Positions 45,101 to 55,574 of a stretch of DNA of 64,000 bases are shown one piece after another. Each line of letters starts with the position of its first letter. Within the stretch, counting starts at the first letter, position 1. The notes under the pieces are model-generated. The model searched no databases. It was not told the DNA's origin and saw nothing but the letters and a program-made list of their open reading frames with translations. Origin of the DNA: Phoronis australis. Taxonomy: Eukaryota; Phoronida; Phoronidae. The stretch is from positions 733,179 through 797,178 of the forward strand of contig NMRA01000147.1 in NCBI GenBank assembly GCA_002633005.1, in the 5' to 3' direction. Position numbers and translations under genes: made by a program.

Positions 45101-48100
45101 TAATAAAAGGATTTGTAATCAACAGTTTGCAGTGAAGTACCATCTCAATAGAGCACATGGAATATATCACTTCAAATAAAGTTGCTGGCACCCAAATGTT
45201 TCAAGGTTAAAACTGACTCAAGTTCTCCAATCAAAAAGTCAAGGAACATCTCATCAAGGCATTCAGACCTAAGGCACTCCATCTCAATTAATCTATAATT
45301 CTCAAGTGAAGCAGTTGCTTGTTGTTTCTGAAAATCAAAGCGACATTTTTGCAATACACTCACGTAATTGTGTGTAATTTATCCATGACAACCCAGCACT
45401 GCTTGAAGATATTCATCATAGTCTCATCAACTCTCCATCCGCGTACAAATATCTCTGTCACCGTGTCACCTTTGTCAGGATTATCCATTTCAACCTGTAC
45501 TGTTGGCTTAAAGTACTCAAACTTTTCTTTCATAACGTAGGTCTTTGGGGGAGGCTCAACTGGTTCTGGAAAGAATTACAGATATAACATGGATTATTAA
45601 TTACCAAAAATGGAAATTTTATAGAGTTCATGATAAACTAGGTTCATTAGACCAAAGCTCTTTAAAATAAAGCAAACTTCAACGGTGCATGAAAGTCTGA
45701 ACTAACTGCATAAGAATGATCAAAGTCTGTTGAGAATGTGAAACATCAGAATCGAGGGAAGTAAATTTCAAAGACCCTCAAACTCCTTCTTCATCGCAGC
45801 AATGCTCAGGGTTCAGACTCTACTGAAGACACAATTCACTGCTTCAAGTCAACAAGAGCACATCACTGAAAATCCGTGGGCTTGACAATGTTCAAGACAC
45901 AGTCACTTCCACTAGCCAGTTTGAGTCTATACATCTGCAAACTTTGGCAAGACACACAAGTGTGGAAGTCTCACTCTGGTGGTGAGTGTGACAGGCAAAA
46001 AACTTTTTAAACCGTCCTTCCTAATTGCTTATCTTGAACTTCTTAACCAAAACATTTTGAGGTTTAAAACATTGTGACTTTCATCCAGTCTTGAATTGTT
46101 GCTGAAGGGAACTGCAACTCATCACAAGCAATTCCTACACGTGCCATTTTAGAGGTTGCAATTTTAGGGCTGTATAACCAACTCGAATCAAATCTAAAGC
46201 GTTTTCAATTGTCACTGATCATATAATGTTCTTGTTGATAATGGAAACACAATCCTATCACAATAAAGAATAATACGAGATTGATTTTATGAAGTCATAA
46301 AAGGTCCAATTTGGATTTTCAGCCAGCTAAACAGGGCAAAATGTGGCTTCAACCACTACACACAGAGATTAGAAACTCGACACATTCTTCAAATAACGAG
46401 ACAGAATATTTGTCTTGAATATGCCAAGAAACAAACACCGGTCAAGGGAGTAACAAGTGAGCATCTTGACCAGACTTTGACCACGGCAGTACACATGGAA
46501 TTTTTACTCACCCCCTCCCTCAGTGAGCTCTTCCGGCTCTGGTTCAGGCTGGGGGTTCTTGTCCTTCCCTTTTCCACCTTTCTTGTCCTCGTTGGTTTGC
46601 ACCTGACTGGGTGATGGTGGGCGGCGTGCTCGCACAACAACTGGGGGAATGACAGCCATCTGGGCTCGGCGGCACAGCTCCGTGAAGTCATTGTTGAAGT
46701 GACCAGAGCAGACATGCGGTTCTGTGGAATATACAAATGGAAACAAGTCAGAATAGTGATCAACTGCAAAAGCAATGGCATTATGCCACGCAACACAAAA
46801 AATGTGTCAAGGTTTTGTATTGTTCTTATTGGCGTGTTGATGCGTTTAGACAAATATCAGCAAAACTACTGACAGCATTTTATTTAATTAAAACCATTCT
46901 CTGAAGGTAGAAAACTGGTAGAATGTTATTCTAGACTATAAACTTTCAAGAGTCTAATATCTAAACCAATGATACGGATAAATCAAAAACAAGTTTTATG
47001 TAATAAAAATTATTGAGATTAAAACAAAATATATTAGAACAGCAACATAACAGAATATGCAAAATGTATAAGCAATTGGACAACGAAGTCACTGCATAGT
47101 GAATCAGCAGGGGTCTTACGATCGATGACAACACAGTCCTTCATCAGACTCTCCTGTTTGAGTTTGTCGTGTCTCTGTTTCTTTGATTTACTATCTTCAT
47201 TTCAGAAACAAATAATTAACGTATTAGCAAAGACTGTGTTAGCCTTAAGGTCAACAATCAGTAAAACAGTATAGGTTCTGCACTTTCCAGCACCGGTCTA
47301 GTTTACTGAAATAAAATATTGTATATGATAGGCGTGGTGGTCCTTCCTCAAGAAAACTGAAAATAAATGGCTCACTTCTTCCACTGTGGTGAAATCCTTT
47401 TGTTAAAACAGCATTTTGTCTTGTTTAGCTGGCTCAAAATCGAAAATAAAATTAGGCCTTTTACTCTTACCGAACAAAATCGGTCTCATTGCATGCTTAC
47501 CATGGTTTTTCAAACAGTTGATATACTGCTGTACTAACTTACTGTGATAAGATTTTATTTCTGTTTGAAACAAGTGTATTGAAGTCGTCAGCGACTCAAG
47601 AAAACGCTTCTGAGTTTATCAAGGTAGGCCAACCCTAAAATTTCAAATTTGAAAATGGCGCATGTTGAGTCACCAGCCCATGCGGCAACAATTCAAGACC
47701 GGATGAGCACGGTAATTTTTTTAAACCCCAAAGTGCTTCAATCAAGAATTGAATATTAACAGCTAAACAGGGGCAAAATGCAGCTTTAAATAATGAAAGT
47801 TGTGAGCTCAGCAGTAAAACAAAACAAAACACAAAACATTTGCATATTAAGGTTATCTCAAGAGACCTCTATTCTAGCTCATATATATCAAGAAACAGGC
47901 TATGTCATCCAGTAACAGTATACATTTTCTGAAAGAAAAAAGACCAGAGATTATAAAAATGTGTTTTATAATCAGATTTTGGCCAAATCATAGAAATTTA
48001 AAAATCAGCGCAACTACATAGACTTTCATGTTCAACGTTTCGCTTTAACCATTAATGCATAATTGCAATAATAAACCATGAATGTACACTCATCAGTGGC

Positions 48101-51100
48101 ATTAATATTATTACATTACCTACTTTTTAAGTCAAAATTCCATTTTTCAGAAAGGTACATTGATTTCATAGCAAAAAATCCCCTTAATCGATTTTAACAA
48201 AACCCTTTTACTTCACAATTTACCTAAAAATGCTAAGAATTTTAGATTACTCAATTGGTTTTGTTTCTATGCCAAATTATTAACTCGCAAAATGTAAGAT
48301 ATTCTTCTCAATGATAGCAATTAGCAGCATATGATGATAAAACGATGTATTTAAATTGCCTTGACCAGTTTCGGCATTTATTAAAATGGCGAAAGTAGAT
48401 GGGACGGTGTTTTAATAAAAACCAAATGAAAACAGGTCAAGCAAATTTAAATCAATTGCTGTTTTTATCAACGTCAGACATTTTTGTAATAAATAGCAGT
48501 TAAATTCATCTATCTTACAGTACGCAAAAAAACTAGACATTTAAAACAAAAAACCTAACAGCATTCTTGAAACTGGTGAATAAAAATTAAAACTGGAAAA
48601 TTTCAAAGAAATTCACCGAGCCGTTTTCGAGAACTTGTGTTGCTAAGTACAAGTAACGTTGATTTGCCAAAGCCGAGAAAAAGCCGGAAAGGTTACGAGT
48701 CGTGAAAATCTGAAGGTTTCTGATTAATTATTTGACGGAAACTTGTTTTTGGTCACCTGGTGCTGTTACCTTGGTTGTTAGTAATTTGAACATTTACTCG
48801 CACTGTCAACTGAATTTGCAGTGCATAATTAACTTTATTATCACTAATTTGGTTAAGTTGGTTGACAACGAATTGAGTGAAACTTGCTTAGGGGAGGAGT
48901 TAAACTCTTGACCTATTAAAACAGATCAACAATACATTGTAGTACACGACACATGTCGAAGCATGTGCTGAGGAGACTGAAAGAAACCAATCTGGGTGAG
49001 GATTTATCTTTTTTCACAACTTGCTGTGTTCGTAATATGCCAGGTACTGTGCAGCGCTATCAATGGCCGTATGTACGCTTGCAGATGTCCAATTCACTCA
49101 GGATCAAAAAGTATATTTTTGTTTTCCACAGCATCTTTCCATGGTATGTACACCTCATTAACTCAATCTTATGGCATTGAATGAAAGGTCTATGAATAGC
49201 GAGAAGTGCATAAGCCAAGCTGGAAATTCATTTTGAGCGACAGCCCTGTAACCTTTTACCATGGATACGAAGTAAACAATTTTCCATGCAGTTGAAGGTG
49301 GTTCTGAATGTTTCTGCTAATTTTTTTTTCTTGCTGCACGGCATAATATTTTGAATTTGTTCCCCAAGACAGAAGGCATTTTGTGACACGTGTGAAATAT
49401 TGTGAAAACAGTACTTTTTGTGAATAAGGTTTGAAATAAACATCAGCTGGGTAAACAGATTTAGAAAGGGAGGATAACACTAACACTAACACACACTAAA
49501 ACACTGCATTCCATAAACTAAAGTAAATTACACTTGGCTAATTGTTCTCAACAGAATATTGCATGTTAGCAATGCATTTTAGCTGCAAATCTAATCTTAA
49601 GAAAATTACAAAGTTGGTCTCTCTTTGTAAGAAAAAGCGAACATTGAACAAAATCTATAACATGAAAATCAAACAAAACCACACAAGAAGGAATCAGTCA
49701 CAGGTCATTCACTTTAAAAATGAAACATGCTAACAACTTGACACTTTGACACTTGCATTTTTATTAATAAATATTCAATTCTTCTCAAACTAATATTCTG
49801 TCATCGAAATGATCAGGCCATGGAATGAAAATTTTTAAATTTAAATTCGCCTGTCATAGCAATGCCAGGTACAGTCATGTACAAGACTCGATGACAAGCT
49901 CTAAAATGTGAAGTGCTGCCAGTGTGACTATATGAATGACACTATGATATCTTGCAATTTGTCAACAGTTTACTATGGCCCATCTTCATTAGAGAAGAAG
50001 TCGACACAGGCTTTTGACTGTGTTTGGCAAAATCTGCTGGATTTGGACTTGGTCTTCTGCTGTGCTTGGGGGACGCAGTCTTTGAAAGAGAGCCTATAGT
50101 AAAGATCACAGAGGGAGAGAGAAAGAGAGAGAGTTAGATAGATAGTGTGCTCGAACTAAGGCAGAAATTTGTGCACTTCTTTAATTTAGATTTTGCAACT
50201 GGCTTATGGCTATACCTGGTGCAAAACATCACAGGTTATTTCATAAAAACAGACCTTTCGCCAAAGCAAGATGAGAAGCAAATGAATGTGGGTTTTTGTC
50301 GCACATCCCTTGGTGTCAATGTGCCAACCAGTTTCCTGCACAATGGAATTTGACTGAAGTTTGTAAGACCTCATGCCAGTTTTCCACTTGCAAAGCAGGG
50401 CGATTTCGTCCCATTTTTCGGCTGGGAATCCACAAGAAATGTTTTTTTAAAGAGTAAAAAAGTTTGAAATCGGCTGTTAATTTCAAATTAAGCAAATCAA
50501 TATGCTTTTGGTTTTTGAAAGATGAAGCAAAACAAGTTCAAACATTTTTATACTTAATTCAAATACACTGCAGTGCATGTTCAAAACACAAAAACAAGAA
50601 ACAGGCATGTCTTGTTTTATGTCTTCACACAAAACTGACGGAGGATAACTATTAGGTATTTTACCCCTTAGCTTGTGCTTAAGTTAAGACACAGTAACAA
50701 AGAATTATAACTGAACTTTGTGCAGTAATTAATAGTATCTCAGATTGTAGTGACTAACTACTATCACACTGTGAAGCAACCAAATCAATTAGGAGAGTAA
50801 GTTTACCACAATTTATTTCTGATCCGCTGCCCTGTTGAATAGTTGAACTATTCAAACTTCCTGAACCGCCAGCTACAAGGCTACGCTGATTTTTATGTTT
50901 CTTCTTTGATTTCTGCTTCATTTCTGTCAGACGTTTACAATATTTCCAACTGACACTGCCTCAGCACTGTTGCTACTGAATGTGAGTCTGATGTAACAGA
51001 TGATGATGTCATACAATTAACTTTTTGTAGTTTGTAGACAGCTAAAACAATTTGACAGATGAACCATGACAAAGCACCGAACAAAGACATGGATGCTTTT

Positions 51101-53332
51101 GTAAGCTTATCTTCTCAAATCTGATAAAATGCATTTTGGAATTTTTCTAAAGTTTATAAATTTACCAATTAAGGGGTTCAGCATGGTTTGCAAAAAAACT
51201 TCAAGCAGTCATTGTTTATAAAAAATTGGTCGATTATTATGAGTTTAAATAATAAAATCATTACTTAATTTCAGAAATCTTGACTTTGTGTTGAGTTTAT
51301 GATATTATAGAGTTAACGGCACCTGACATCAAATTTCACATTGACAGCACACTATGAGACACATCATTCCAAATTCCATGACGACCTTTGAACTTCAAAT
51401 GTAAACTCTGAGGCAGGCACAGAAAATGAAATTGCCATTAGGAAACCATAACAGTAGTTGGATTCATACATACAAAAATCAAGGTCAGCTATGCTCTCCT
51501 CACTAAAAACACATCTTTTAAATTTCGCACTCGTTATCTACCATTTACTTTGGTCCAAAATGATTTTCAGCTTAAACAGCAGTATATAGACTTAATGCAA
51601 GACTGAGATCAATGTTAAGTATAAGCATTCTTACTTATGAAATATAATGAAATGGCCTCCATAGATAAATGAAAATGTCGAGGCAGGAAGGTCAGAACAT
51701 ACTTTCCTGGTAAGTTTTCAGCAACATATACTTTCAGGAAAAAATATTTAAGCAGAGTCTCATTATATTCTCCCAATTCAGGCACAAGTCCTGGATCGTG
51801 TCCATCCTTGTCAATACACTGGAGACATAGGAAGTATTTTGCAATCCAAAACAGGGACTCTGTGCCCAGCTGAATAAAGCAATCTCACGTAGGGACACAA
51901 CTAAGTGTCTTCCCTAAATATTTTTGTGTATTTGTGTTGTTTGTCGCTCACAGATGAAATCTTTTTACTTAATCTGCATCTTCTGCTCCTCTTTGACTGA
52001 AGACATTTTCTAAATAGTGTAGAAAATTTCGTGATGACCGAGACTTGAACCCGGGTTGCACCAGCGACAGTCACGCATCTAAACCATTCGGCCAAGAGGC
52101 AATTGCCACTTGGCAAGCGGCTTAGAGAGGCTTTTATCTGAATGTATGTGTCATGACAACCGAAAGTCACGCTTCACAACACTACTCCCCCTTTTGCGGA
52201 ACAGGCGCGCTCCCTGGTGTTTAGATCTCAGCAACAACCTAGCGTCCTGGAATTCGACCTCAACAACGCTCTCTTTTGTGTTCTGAATCCACCAGTACCA
52301 GGTCGCACCCTCTCCATCATGTAGAAAATTTCGTGATGGCCGAGACTTGAACCCGGGTTGCACGAGCGACAGTCACACATCTAAACCATTTGGCCAAGAG
52401 GCAATTGCCACTTGGCAAGCGGCTTAGAGAGGCTTTATCTGACTGTACGTGTCGTGACAACCGGAAGTCACGCTTCACAACAATAGTACAACTGAAACCC
52501 GAGCCCTTAGTTCACTGAAAATTAACAGGGTCATAGTCCTTAAATATAAGTGTTGCATGAAAAAGTCACAATTTATTTTGAATTCAGTGTGGAGTTTACT
52601 TCCAGGGTGCATCAAAGCAAAAAATAACACTTAGTAATGAAAATAAAACAGCATAAGAAAGGACAATCAGTGTTTGCTCAAGTCCACAAATGCTGTGAAA
52701 AGTTAAGGAACGTAAAAGAGTCCCTATTTGGGACTGTTTCATGAAGTCGGGCACTGGACCCCATATACCTACAGCTGAAAATTCACAAGGTCTTGATTAT
52801 TACACGTAAGATATCGTACAGAACAAATTATTCGATCCAATATCAATTCTTTGACACTATAATTTATACCATATTCCAAAAACATTTTAACGATATTTGT
52901 GCTATAATTATTGCAGAAAAGTACAACCAGTCTGAGAGTGTAGGCGATTATATAAACAGGCTATGAGTGTTTGAATATTGTCCTTTTTGAGCATTCGCAA
53001 ATTCATTTTGTATTGTTTACATTATGCAATAGTTGATGAGTTTCCAGGACACTTAAAGTCACCAAAAACTTGTGTGAAAAATCTGTAGCTAATGATCTGT
53101 ATAAATCTAACATATGTATCATCTTTGATACCGATACTTCCTAAAATAATAAGAATTACCCGAGTTTCACCACAACAGTTGTCATGATACAACATCATAC
53201 CGATACCATCCAAACTGAACGACAGGTCTGCTTACCTAAGATTCTATTGTCGTCATCTCCACCATCATCTGTATGACCTTTGGCACTTGCCACTTTCTCC
53301 TTGTCTTTGCCCTTTTCAAATTTCTTACCCAT
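23928..53332 (-). CDS. LRRC71: LRRC71-like leucine-rich repeat protein, 18 coding exons
   Basis: The spliced frame encodes about 686 residues. Human LRRC71 has about 560, and the extra length is in the N-terminus and linker. Residues 1-95 are Lys/Ser-rich. Residues 97-130 contain HVCSGHFNNDFTELCRRA, matching the conserved CSG...DFxELC block. Residues 175-240 contain FKPTVQVEMD and EIFVRGWRVDE, matching PTIQVEL and EIYIRGWKVEE. Leucine-rich repeats follow: LCLDGNNL, LQSLSLRYCGLTDAGAERIG, LLSLNLTGNKIGDAGA and LLSLSLASNKIGDVGTKSLAE. They end in the hallmark LTHEEVVERRRL. Residues 397-553 are a lysine-rich, low-complexity linker. Residues 554-686 hold the C-terminal block: LLIAGNRVLINLNLSRNEIGDEG, KNCFNLEAEEVAKLQELMLTKDP. 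The function is not established. Expression of LRRC71 in ciliated and testis tissue suggests an axonemal role (inference). The ATG at 53332 follows a leader acceptor and starts MGKKFEKGKDKEK. Confidence 0.92.
25815..26045. repeat. Internally repetitive AATTTGGGAC segment
   Basis: Four close variants of the phrase AATTTGGGAC, often preceded by TCT or CTAG, recur at irregular spacing (near 25835, 25853, 25900 and 26010), with a looser fifth, AATTTTGGAC, near 25943. It lies in the intron between exons 15 and 16 of the LRRC71-like gene. It looks like the decayed body of an interspersed repeat, but I cannot name the family. Confidence 0.4.
28291..33285 (-). other. Long intron between LRRC71 exons 14 and 15
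   Basis: This AT-rich intron of about 5 kb contains no exon-like segment that would keep the reading frame. The one clear repeat is a short tandem duplication at 32183-32280. Short open frames on both strands show no family similarity. Confidence 0.6.
32183..32280. repeat. Two-copy tandem duplication, about 45 bp
   Basis: The phrase CACGGTTTTTGATGCATACC, followed by AATACCACCAAGCAACCATCA, occurs twice in a row with three or four differences. This is a simple local duplication in the intron between LRRC71 exons 14 and 15. Confidence 0.75.
33484..33730 (+). mobile_element. Tc1/mariner-type MITE, copy C (best preserved)
   Basis: The left end, TA then CAGTACAAGACAAAAGT, and the right end, ACTTTTGGCTTGTACTG then TA, are inverted repeats matching at all but one position. 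TA flanks both ends (33482-33483 and 33731-33732). A TA target and a CAGT...ACAAAAGT...TTGGAC terminus are typical of Tc1/mariner elements. The 247-bp body has no transposase frame, so it is non-autonomous. It lies 158 bases upstream (in the gene's sense) of the exon 14 acceptor of the LRRC71-like gene, in antisense orientation relative to copies A and B in the peptidase gene. Confidence 0.8.
34450..34545 (+). repeat. tRNA-derived sequence (SINE head or tRNA pseudogene)
   Basis: The D-arm-like TTAACTCTGTCAGAAGAGCA corresponds to the common TAGCTCAGTNGGTAGAGCA and would be the A box. AGATTCAATTCC at 34502-34513 corresponds to the B box and T loop. Between them CGG-ACTGCAA-CCG can form an anticodon-like loop with GCA. 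The acceptor and T stems do not pair well, so a working tRNA is unlikely. A pyrimidine-rich and A-rich sequence follows, as in a SINE body. Confidence 0.55.
35640..36745 (-). repeat. Reverse-orientation array of the CTAGTGGC repeat family
   Basis: Cores TGCCACTAGGGGGCAC (near 35730), GTCACTAGGGGGTA (36173), GCCACTAGGGTTGCCAC (36311), GGCCAATAGGTGGAGC (36459) and TGCCACTAGCGGGCAC (36597) recur about every 140 bases. They are the reverse complement of the array at 6245-8335. The end near 36720-36745 (GTGGGCGATAATAATGTGGG) matches the start of that array in inverted form. It lies in the intron between LRRC71 exons 13 and 14. Confidence 0.75.
37955..37972 (-). other. LRRC71: 18-bp microexon of the LRRC71-like gene
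   Basis: The exon adds only DPRGSK plus a split glycine. It is bounded by a good acceptor (TTTTCTGTCTTTAG) and a consensus donor (GTAAGTG). Both flanks are phase 1, so it can be skipped without a frame shift. It lies in the lysine-rich linker. Confidence 0.7.
39955..40045. repeat. Dispersed repeat copy with GAGAACCAGTTTTCTCCA
   Basis: The segment GAGAACCAGTTTTCTCCACT, followed by AGCATCAA-like text, recurs at 53640-53735 with moderate divergence. The core GAGAAC...GTTTTCTC is a short palindrome. The two copies lie in different regions of the LRRC71-like locus. The family is not recognised. Confidence 0.45.
40535..40680 (-). repeat. Single unit of the CTAGTGGC repeat family
   Basis: TGCCACTAGGGGGCAAAGCG (40551-40570) is followed by GGCGGATCAGTCCAAAATTC and ends near CACCCACATAATGTATACGT, the same order as in the array at 35640-36745. 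It lies in the intron between LRRC71 exons 10 and 11. Confidence 0.65.
44050..44130. repeat. Two-copy 40-bp tandem duplication beside LRRC71 exon 7
   Basis: A 40-base unit starting GATACTGCAAAGCTTAAAAC is repeated twice without visible differences and ends about 25 bases from the donor of exon 7. The identity indicates a recent event. Confidence 0.85.
44261..44448. repeat. Near-perfect long hairpin (fold-back MITE)
   Basis: Two arms of about 86 bases, TATAAATAGATAAATAAAAC... and its near reverse complement, flank a loop of about 15 bases. The arms share the long block ending CAACTGAAATTTTCGGATGT with only a few mismatches. It lies in the intron between LRRC71 exons 6 and 7, and its edge is about 34 bases upstream of the exon 7 acceptor. 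No coding frame lies inside. The superfamily is unknown. Confidence 0.85.
51400..51490 (-). repeat. Decayed unit of the CTAGTGGC repeat family
   Basis: ATTGCCATTAGGAAACCATA, followed by ACAGTAGTTGGATTCATAC, follows the same word order as units near 36600 and 36310. It is a single diverged copy in intron 1 of the LRRC71-like gene. Confidence 0.4.
52018..52181 (-). repeat. Left LTR of the TRIM-like element (3' LTR on the minus strand)
   Basis: It holds the B-box-like sequence at 52041-52051 and the A-box-like sequence at 52084-52094, read on the minus strand. The T arm (CCGGG, loop TTCAAGT, CTCGG) can pair, but the acceptor stem cannot, so it is a tRNA relic rather than a tRNA gene. It differs from the right LTR by about eight substitutions and one base gap. 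Confidence 0.7.
52320..52482 (-). repeat. Right LTR of the TRIM-like element (5' LTR on the minus strand)
   Basis: This is the same unit, with its B box at 52343-52353 and a one-base-changed A box (TGGCCAAATGG) at 52386-52396. As the 5' LTR it would supply the promoter. It is followed on the minus strand by the candidate primer binding site. Confidence 0.7.
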
Positions 53333-53351
53333 CTTTACTTTCTTAACAAAA
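53236..53351 (-). other. LRRC71: First coding exon of the LRRC71-like gene, with leader acceptor
   Basis: The acceptor TGATTTCAG ends at 53352, leaving 19 untranslated bases before ATG at 53332. The exon encodes MGKKFEKGKDKEKVASAKGH and an acidic GDDD segment, and ends with donor GTAAGC in phase 1. One or more untranslated exons must lie upstream if the acceptor is used. A candidate donor is GTAATT at 55122 (exon end about 55123, minus strand). Confidence 0.7.
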
Positions 53352-54335
53352 CTGAAATCATAATTAATTCATCAAATAAAGTGACAAATGTCAAAATAAT
53401 GACGATATTTGCATTTAACAAGTTAAATTTAATGGTGTACCTCCATGCAAAGTAGATTACGATAAATTCATCAATTATCATAGAGCCGCACACCATCATC
53501 TTTAAAATCTTTGACTTTTGTCTGGAATACATTTGAAGGCTTTATATTCTGGATATGACAGGATGATCAGTCTATTTAGTAAGTTCTGTACAATATGGCA
53601 TACAGCGTAATTATCACTTAACAGGGTCCCACATTAGGAGAACCAGTTTTCTCCAGTGAAAAACATTAGCATCAAGCTATAGTTCTCCAAATGAGGGACA
53701 CTTGCAAGTGACTATGGTATGAACCAAATGAAATTCACTAGTTCCTTTTATGGAAAGAATGGCAACATTGCTGAAAACTTGACATATTACAAACCACTCA
53801 TGTTTAGTGATTATTCCAAACAAAAGCAAGTTTTAAAAATGTTATGAATCTAGCTATCTCTGGAATCCTCAGCCATTTCTTTTTACAAGTTAAAATATAT
53901 CAAAAAGTCAATCAGAAAATAGTAACCTGCACATTAAATAAGATTTGACAAAACACCACCACAACTGGAATTCCTTAACATGTGTTTTATCATATACAAA
54001 TCACATACAGGTCAACTGACCTCAAGTTCTGTGTCTTGAAGAACAATCAACAGGGTTGTTGAAAACAGGAGGGGGAAATTGGGGCAAGTGATGATGACAA
54101 GGGAGTTGCAGCAACTAACGGGAAGATAAAGCCTATCCATATTTCTTACAGCTACGGGCCAGGTGCAATTCGCTGTAGACCATTATAGGATATTTGAATT
54201 TGATGTGACATGGATCATTGAAGACGGGATTTTTGTATAACGTCAATTCTGTTAAATAGATGAAACTGGTTTTCATCAGGGACCACTATTAAAGTAAGCA
54301 GTTGAGAATCTCACGCCAGTGGCTAGACAATTACC

Positions 54336-54353
54336 ACCATATATATATATATA
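54336..54353. repeat. (AT)n microsatellite
   Basis: A run of TATATATATATATA lies upstream of the LRRC71-like gene. A short (TCAAG)n run follows at 54627-54642. Both are simple repeats with no visible role. Confidence 0.9.
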
Positions 54354-55329
54354 TCTATGTGCCCCGAACCAGAGACGGTGAAGCTACTATAGGCGCCTCA
54401 TGTACTGGAAGCTTGTCGGTGAATTAAGCCTGAGTTCACACTGATTAAAACGTCATAAGTCACATTGTTATTAGTACCTTTAGCACATAGAAGGATGCCT
54501 TTGGAGGCCGCCGATGTTTTTAATTCCTTCCAACTATTCCCGTAATCAAACTTTTTCTTCGAGCAGTCCTTCGTTCAGACTTGCCCAAATCGGCAACTGG
54601 CCATTTTTAACACTGCACACGCAAGTCAAGTCAAGTCAAGTAAATTCCATTTGTTATATTATTAAAGTAAAAGAAGAGAAAACATTAGTCACAGACTAGT
54701 ATAAATACATAAGTTACAAAATAAATAAATATGAATTAAAAAGATTAAAATACTTAAAAATTAGCACCATAGGCATAGCATAGGAGTCCGAAGTCCACCT
54801 GGCGAGCGCAGGTGTCCCTCCATGCGCAAAATGTACTTAAAGGAACATAAATTTGATGTTTTAGTGAGTGTTTGACATAATTTGTACCGCTGCCAGACTA
54901 CATACACGAGGAGTGAGGCCCACTCATAGTACACTGCACAGTGACACAGCCACAGCGGCACAGGGTGAACTCGCACTCACTCAGTCGAGTTCCTGGCCTG
55001 TGATGTTCATCGGCTGGGTTAGAAAATTTGTGACAGGTGCGCATTTAATAAAGATGACAGTTCCTTAACTAAAAACAAACTCCGTTTGAAAACTTGCTTC
55101 GCTTCAGTTAAGATAAAATTACCTTTATTTCCAACTGAACCGACAGCGCAGTCCCTGAAAGGTTTACATTGACGTTTCACATACTTTCGCTGCTAACTCC
55201 GCATTCAAATAATGCGAAGTAAACAAGGGCAATTTACCCTCTTTAAAGCTCGTAAAGGTAAAAAAATACATCTTTATCACGTAATAAAACATTTCAAATG
55301 CTTATTTTTTATGTTTATAAGCTACAATT

Positions 55330-55434
55330 TATGCATTTCAGGAAATATTTTCTTTCTTTGAAAATCAATATTGCTACGCGAGATCTCAAAGTTGTGTAGC
55401 AACGGCATGCGCAATGTCGACTTTCCGCAAAGAA
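55330..55434. promoter_or_regulatory. Possible bidirectional promoter with RFX X-box-like site
   Basis: GTTGTGTAGCAAC (55391-55403) resembles the RFX X-box GTNRCC(0-3N)RGYAAC: the right half AGCAAC is perfect, the left half is partial. On the plus strand an ATG at 55414 opens MSTFRKE and meets a consensus donor, GTAAGT, at 55435. On the minus strand the candidate leader exon of the LRRC71-like gene ends at about 55123. X-boxes mark promoters of ciliary genes, which would suit LRRC71. No continuation of the seven-residue frame can be found, so all of this is tentative. Confidence 0.3.
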
Positions 55435-55574
55435 GTAAGTTACATTACAGTCAAAAGGGAGCGCCCTTGTTCTATTGACATCCGCTAGCACTAAGAGGCA
55501 CTGAACAGTTCTTACAGGGCTTTTGCCTATCAGAACACACGTAAATGGACTCTTCACCCTTTCTTCACTCTGTC

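Larger units (their letters stand above)
52018..52482 (-). mobile_element. TRIM-like miniature LTR retrotransposon with tRNA-like LTRs
   Basis: Two direct repeats, 52018-52181 (164 bp) and 52320-52482 (163 bp), are about 95% identical. Both start TGTAG and end CACAACA, giving the 5'-TG...CA-3' ends of LTRs. A 4-bp ATAG duplication flanks the whole (52014-52017 and 52483-52486). Read on the minus strand, the 138-bp interior ends with the polypurine run AAAAGGGGGAG three bases before the 3' LTR. It begins TGATGGAGAGGGTGCGACC, a possible primer site with TGG near its start. There is no gag or pol, so it is non-autonomous. Each LTR contains a Pol III-like A box (TGGCCGAATGG) and B box (GGTTCAAGTCT). 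It lies in intron 1 of the LRRC71-like gene, in the sense orientation. A pair of tRNA-derived SINEs is the main alternative. Confidence 0.7.
23928..53332 (-). other. LRRC71: Exon map of the LRRC71-like gene
   Basis: Coding exons from 5' to 3' on the minus strand: 53332-53236, 50923-50807, 47194-47120, 46721-46512, 45565-45364, 44867-44793, 44227-44156, 42956-42797, 41841-41662, 40936-40802, 39479-39366, 38536-38467, 37972-37955, 33324-33286, 28290-28196, 25309-25204, 24672-24560, 24110-23928. All introns are GT-AG and the phases close without a stop, for 2061 bases in total. The upstream acceptor at 53352-53353 implies an untranslated first exon. The donor of exon 16 was set at 25203 (GTGAGT), since only this rejoins NLSRNEIGDEG. 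The acceptor of exon 3 (GAAG) has a weak pyrimidine tract but is the only one that keeps the frame open. The last exon is uncertain: a GTAAGG donor at 24001 could splice before the stop at 23928-23930. Confidence 0.85.

Noticed and set aside
46389-46853. A 154-codon minus-strand open frame
   Set aside because: It overlaps exon 4 of the LRRC71-like gene in another frame. The frame with HVCSGHFNNDF matches the family and this one does not.
48600-48960. Second promoter or X-box in the intron between LRRC71 exons 2 and 3 (GTTACCTTGGTTG)
   Set aside because: Only one half-site fits the consensus, and no start or exon follows.
52151-52363. Minus-strand open frame of 70 codons
   Set aside because: It spans LTR and interior of the TRIM-like element. 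It is too short for gag, and its start depends on LTR sequence, so it is most likely chance.
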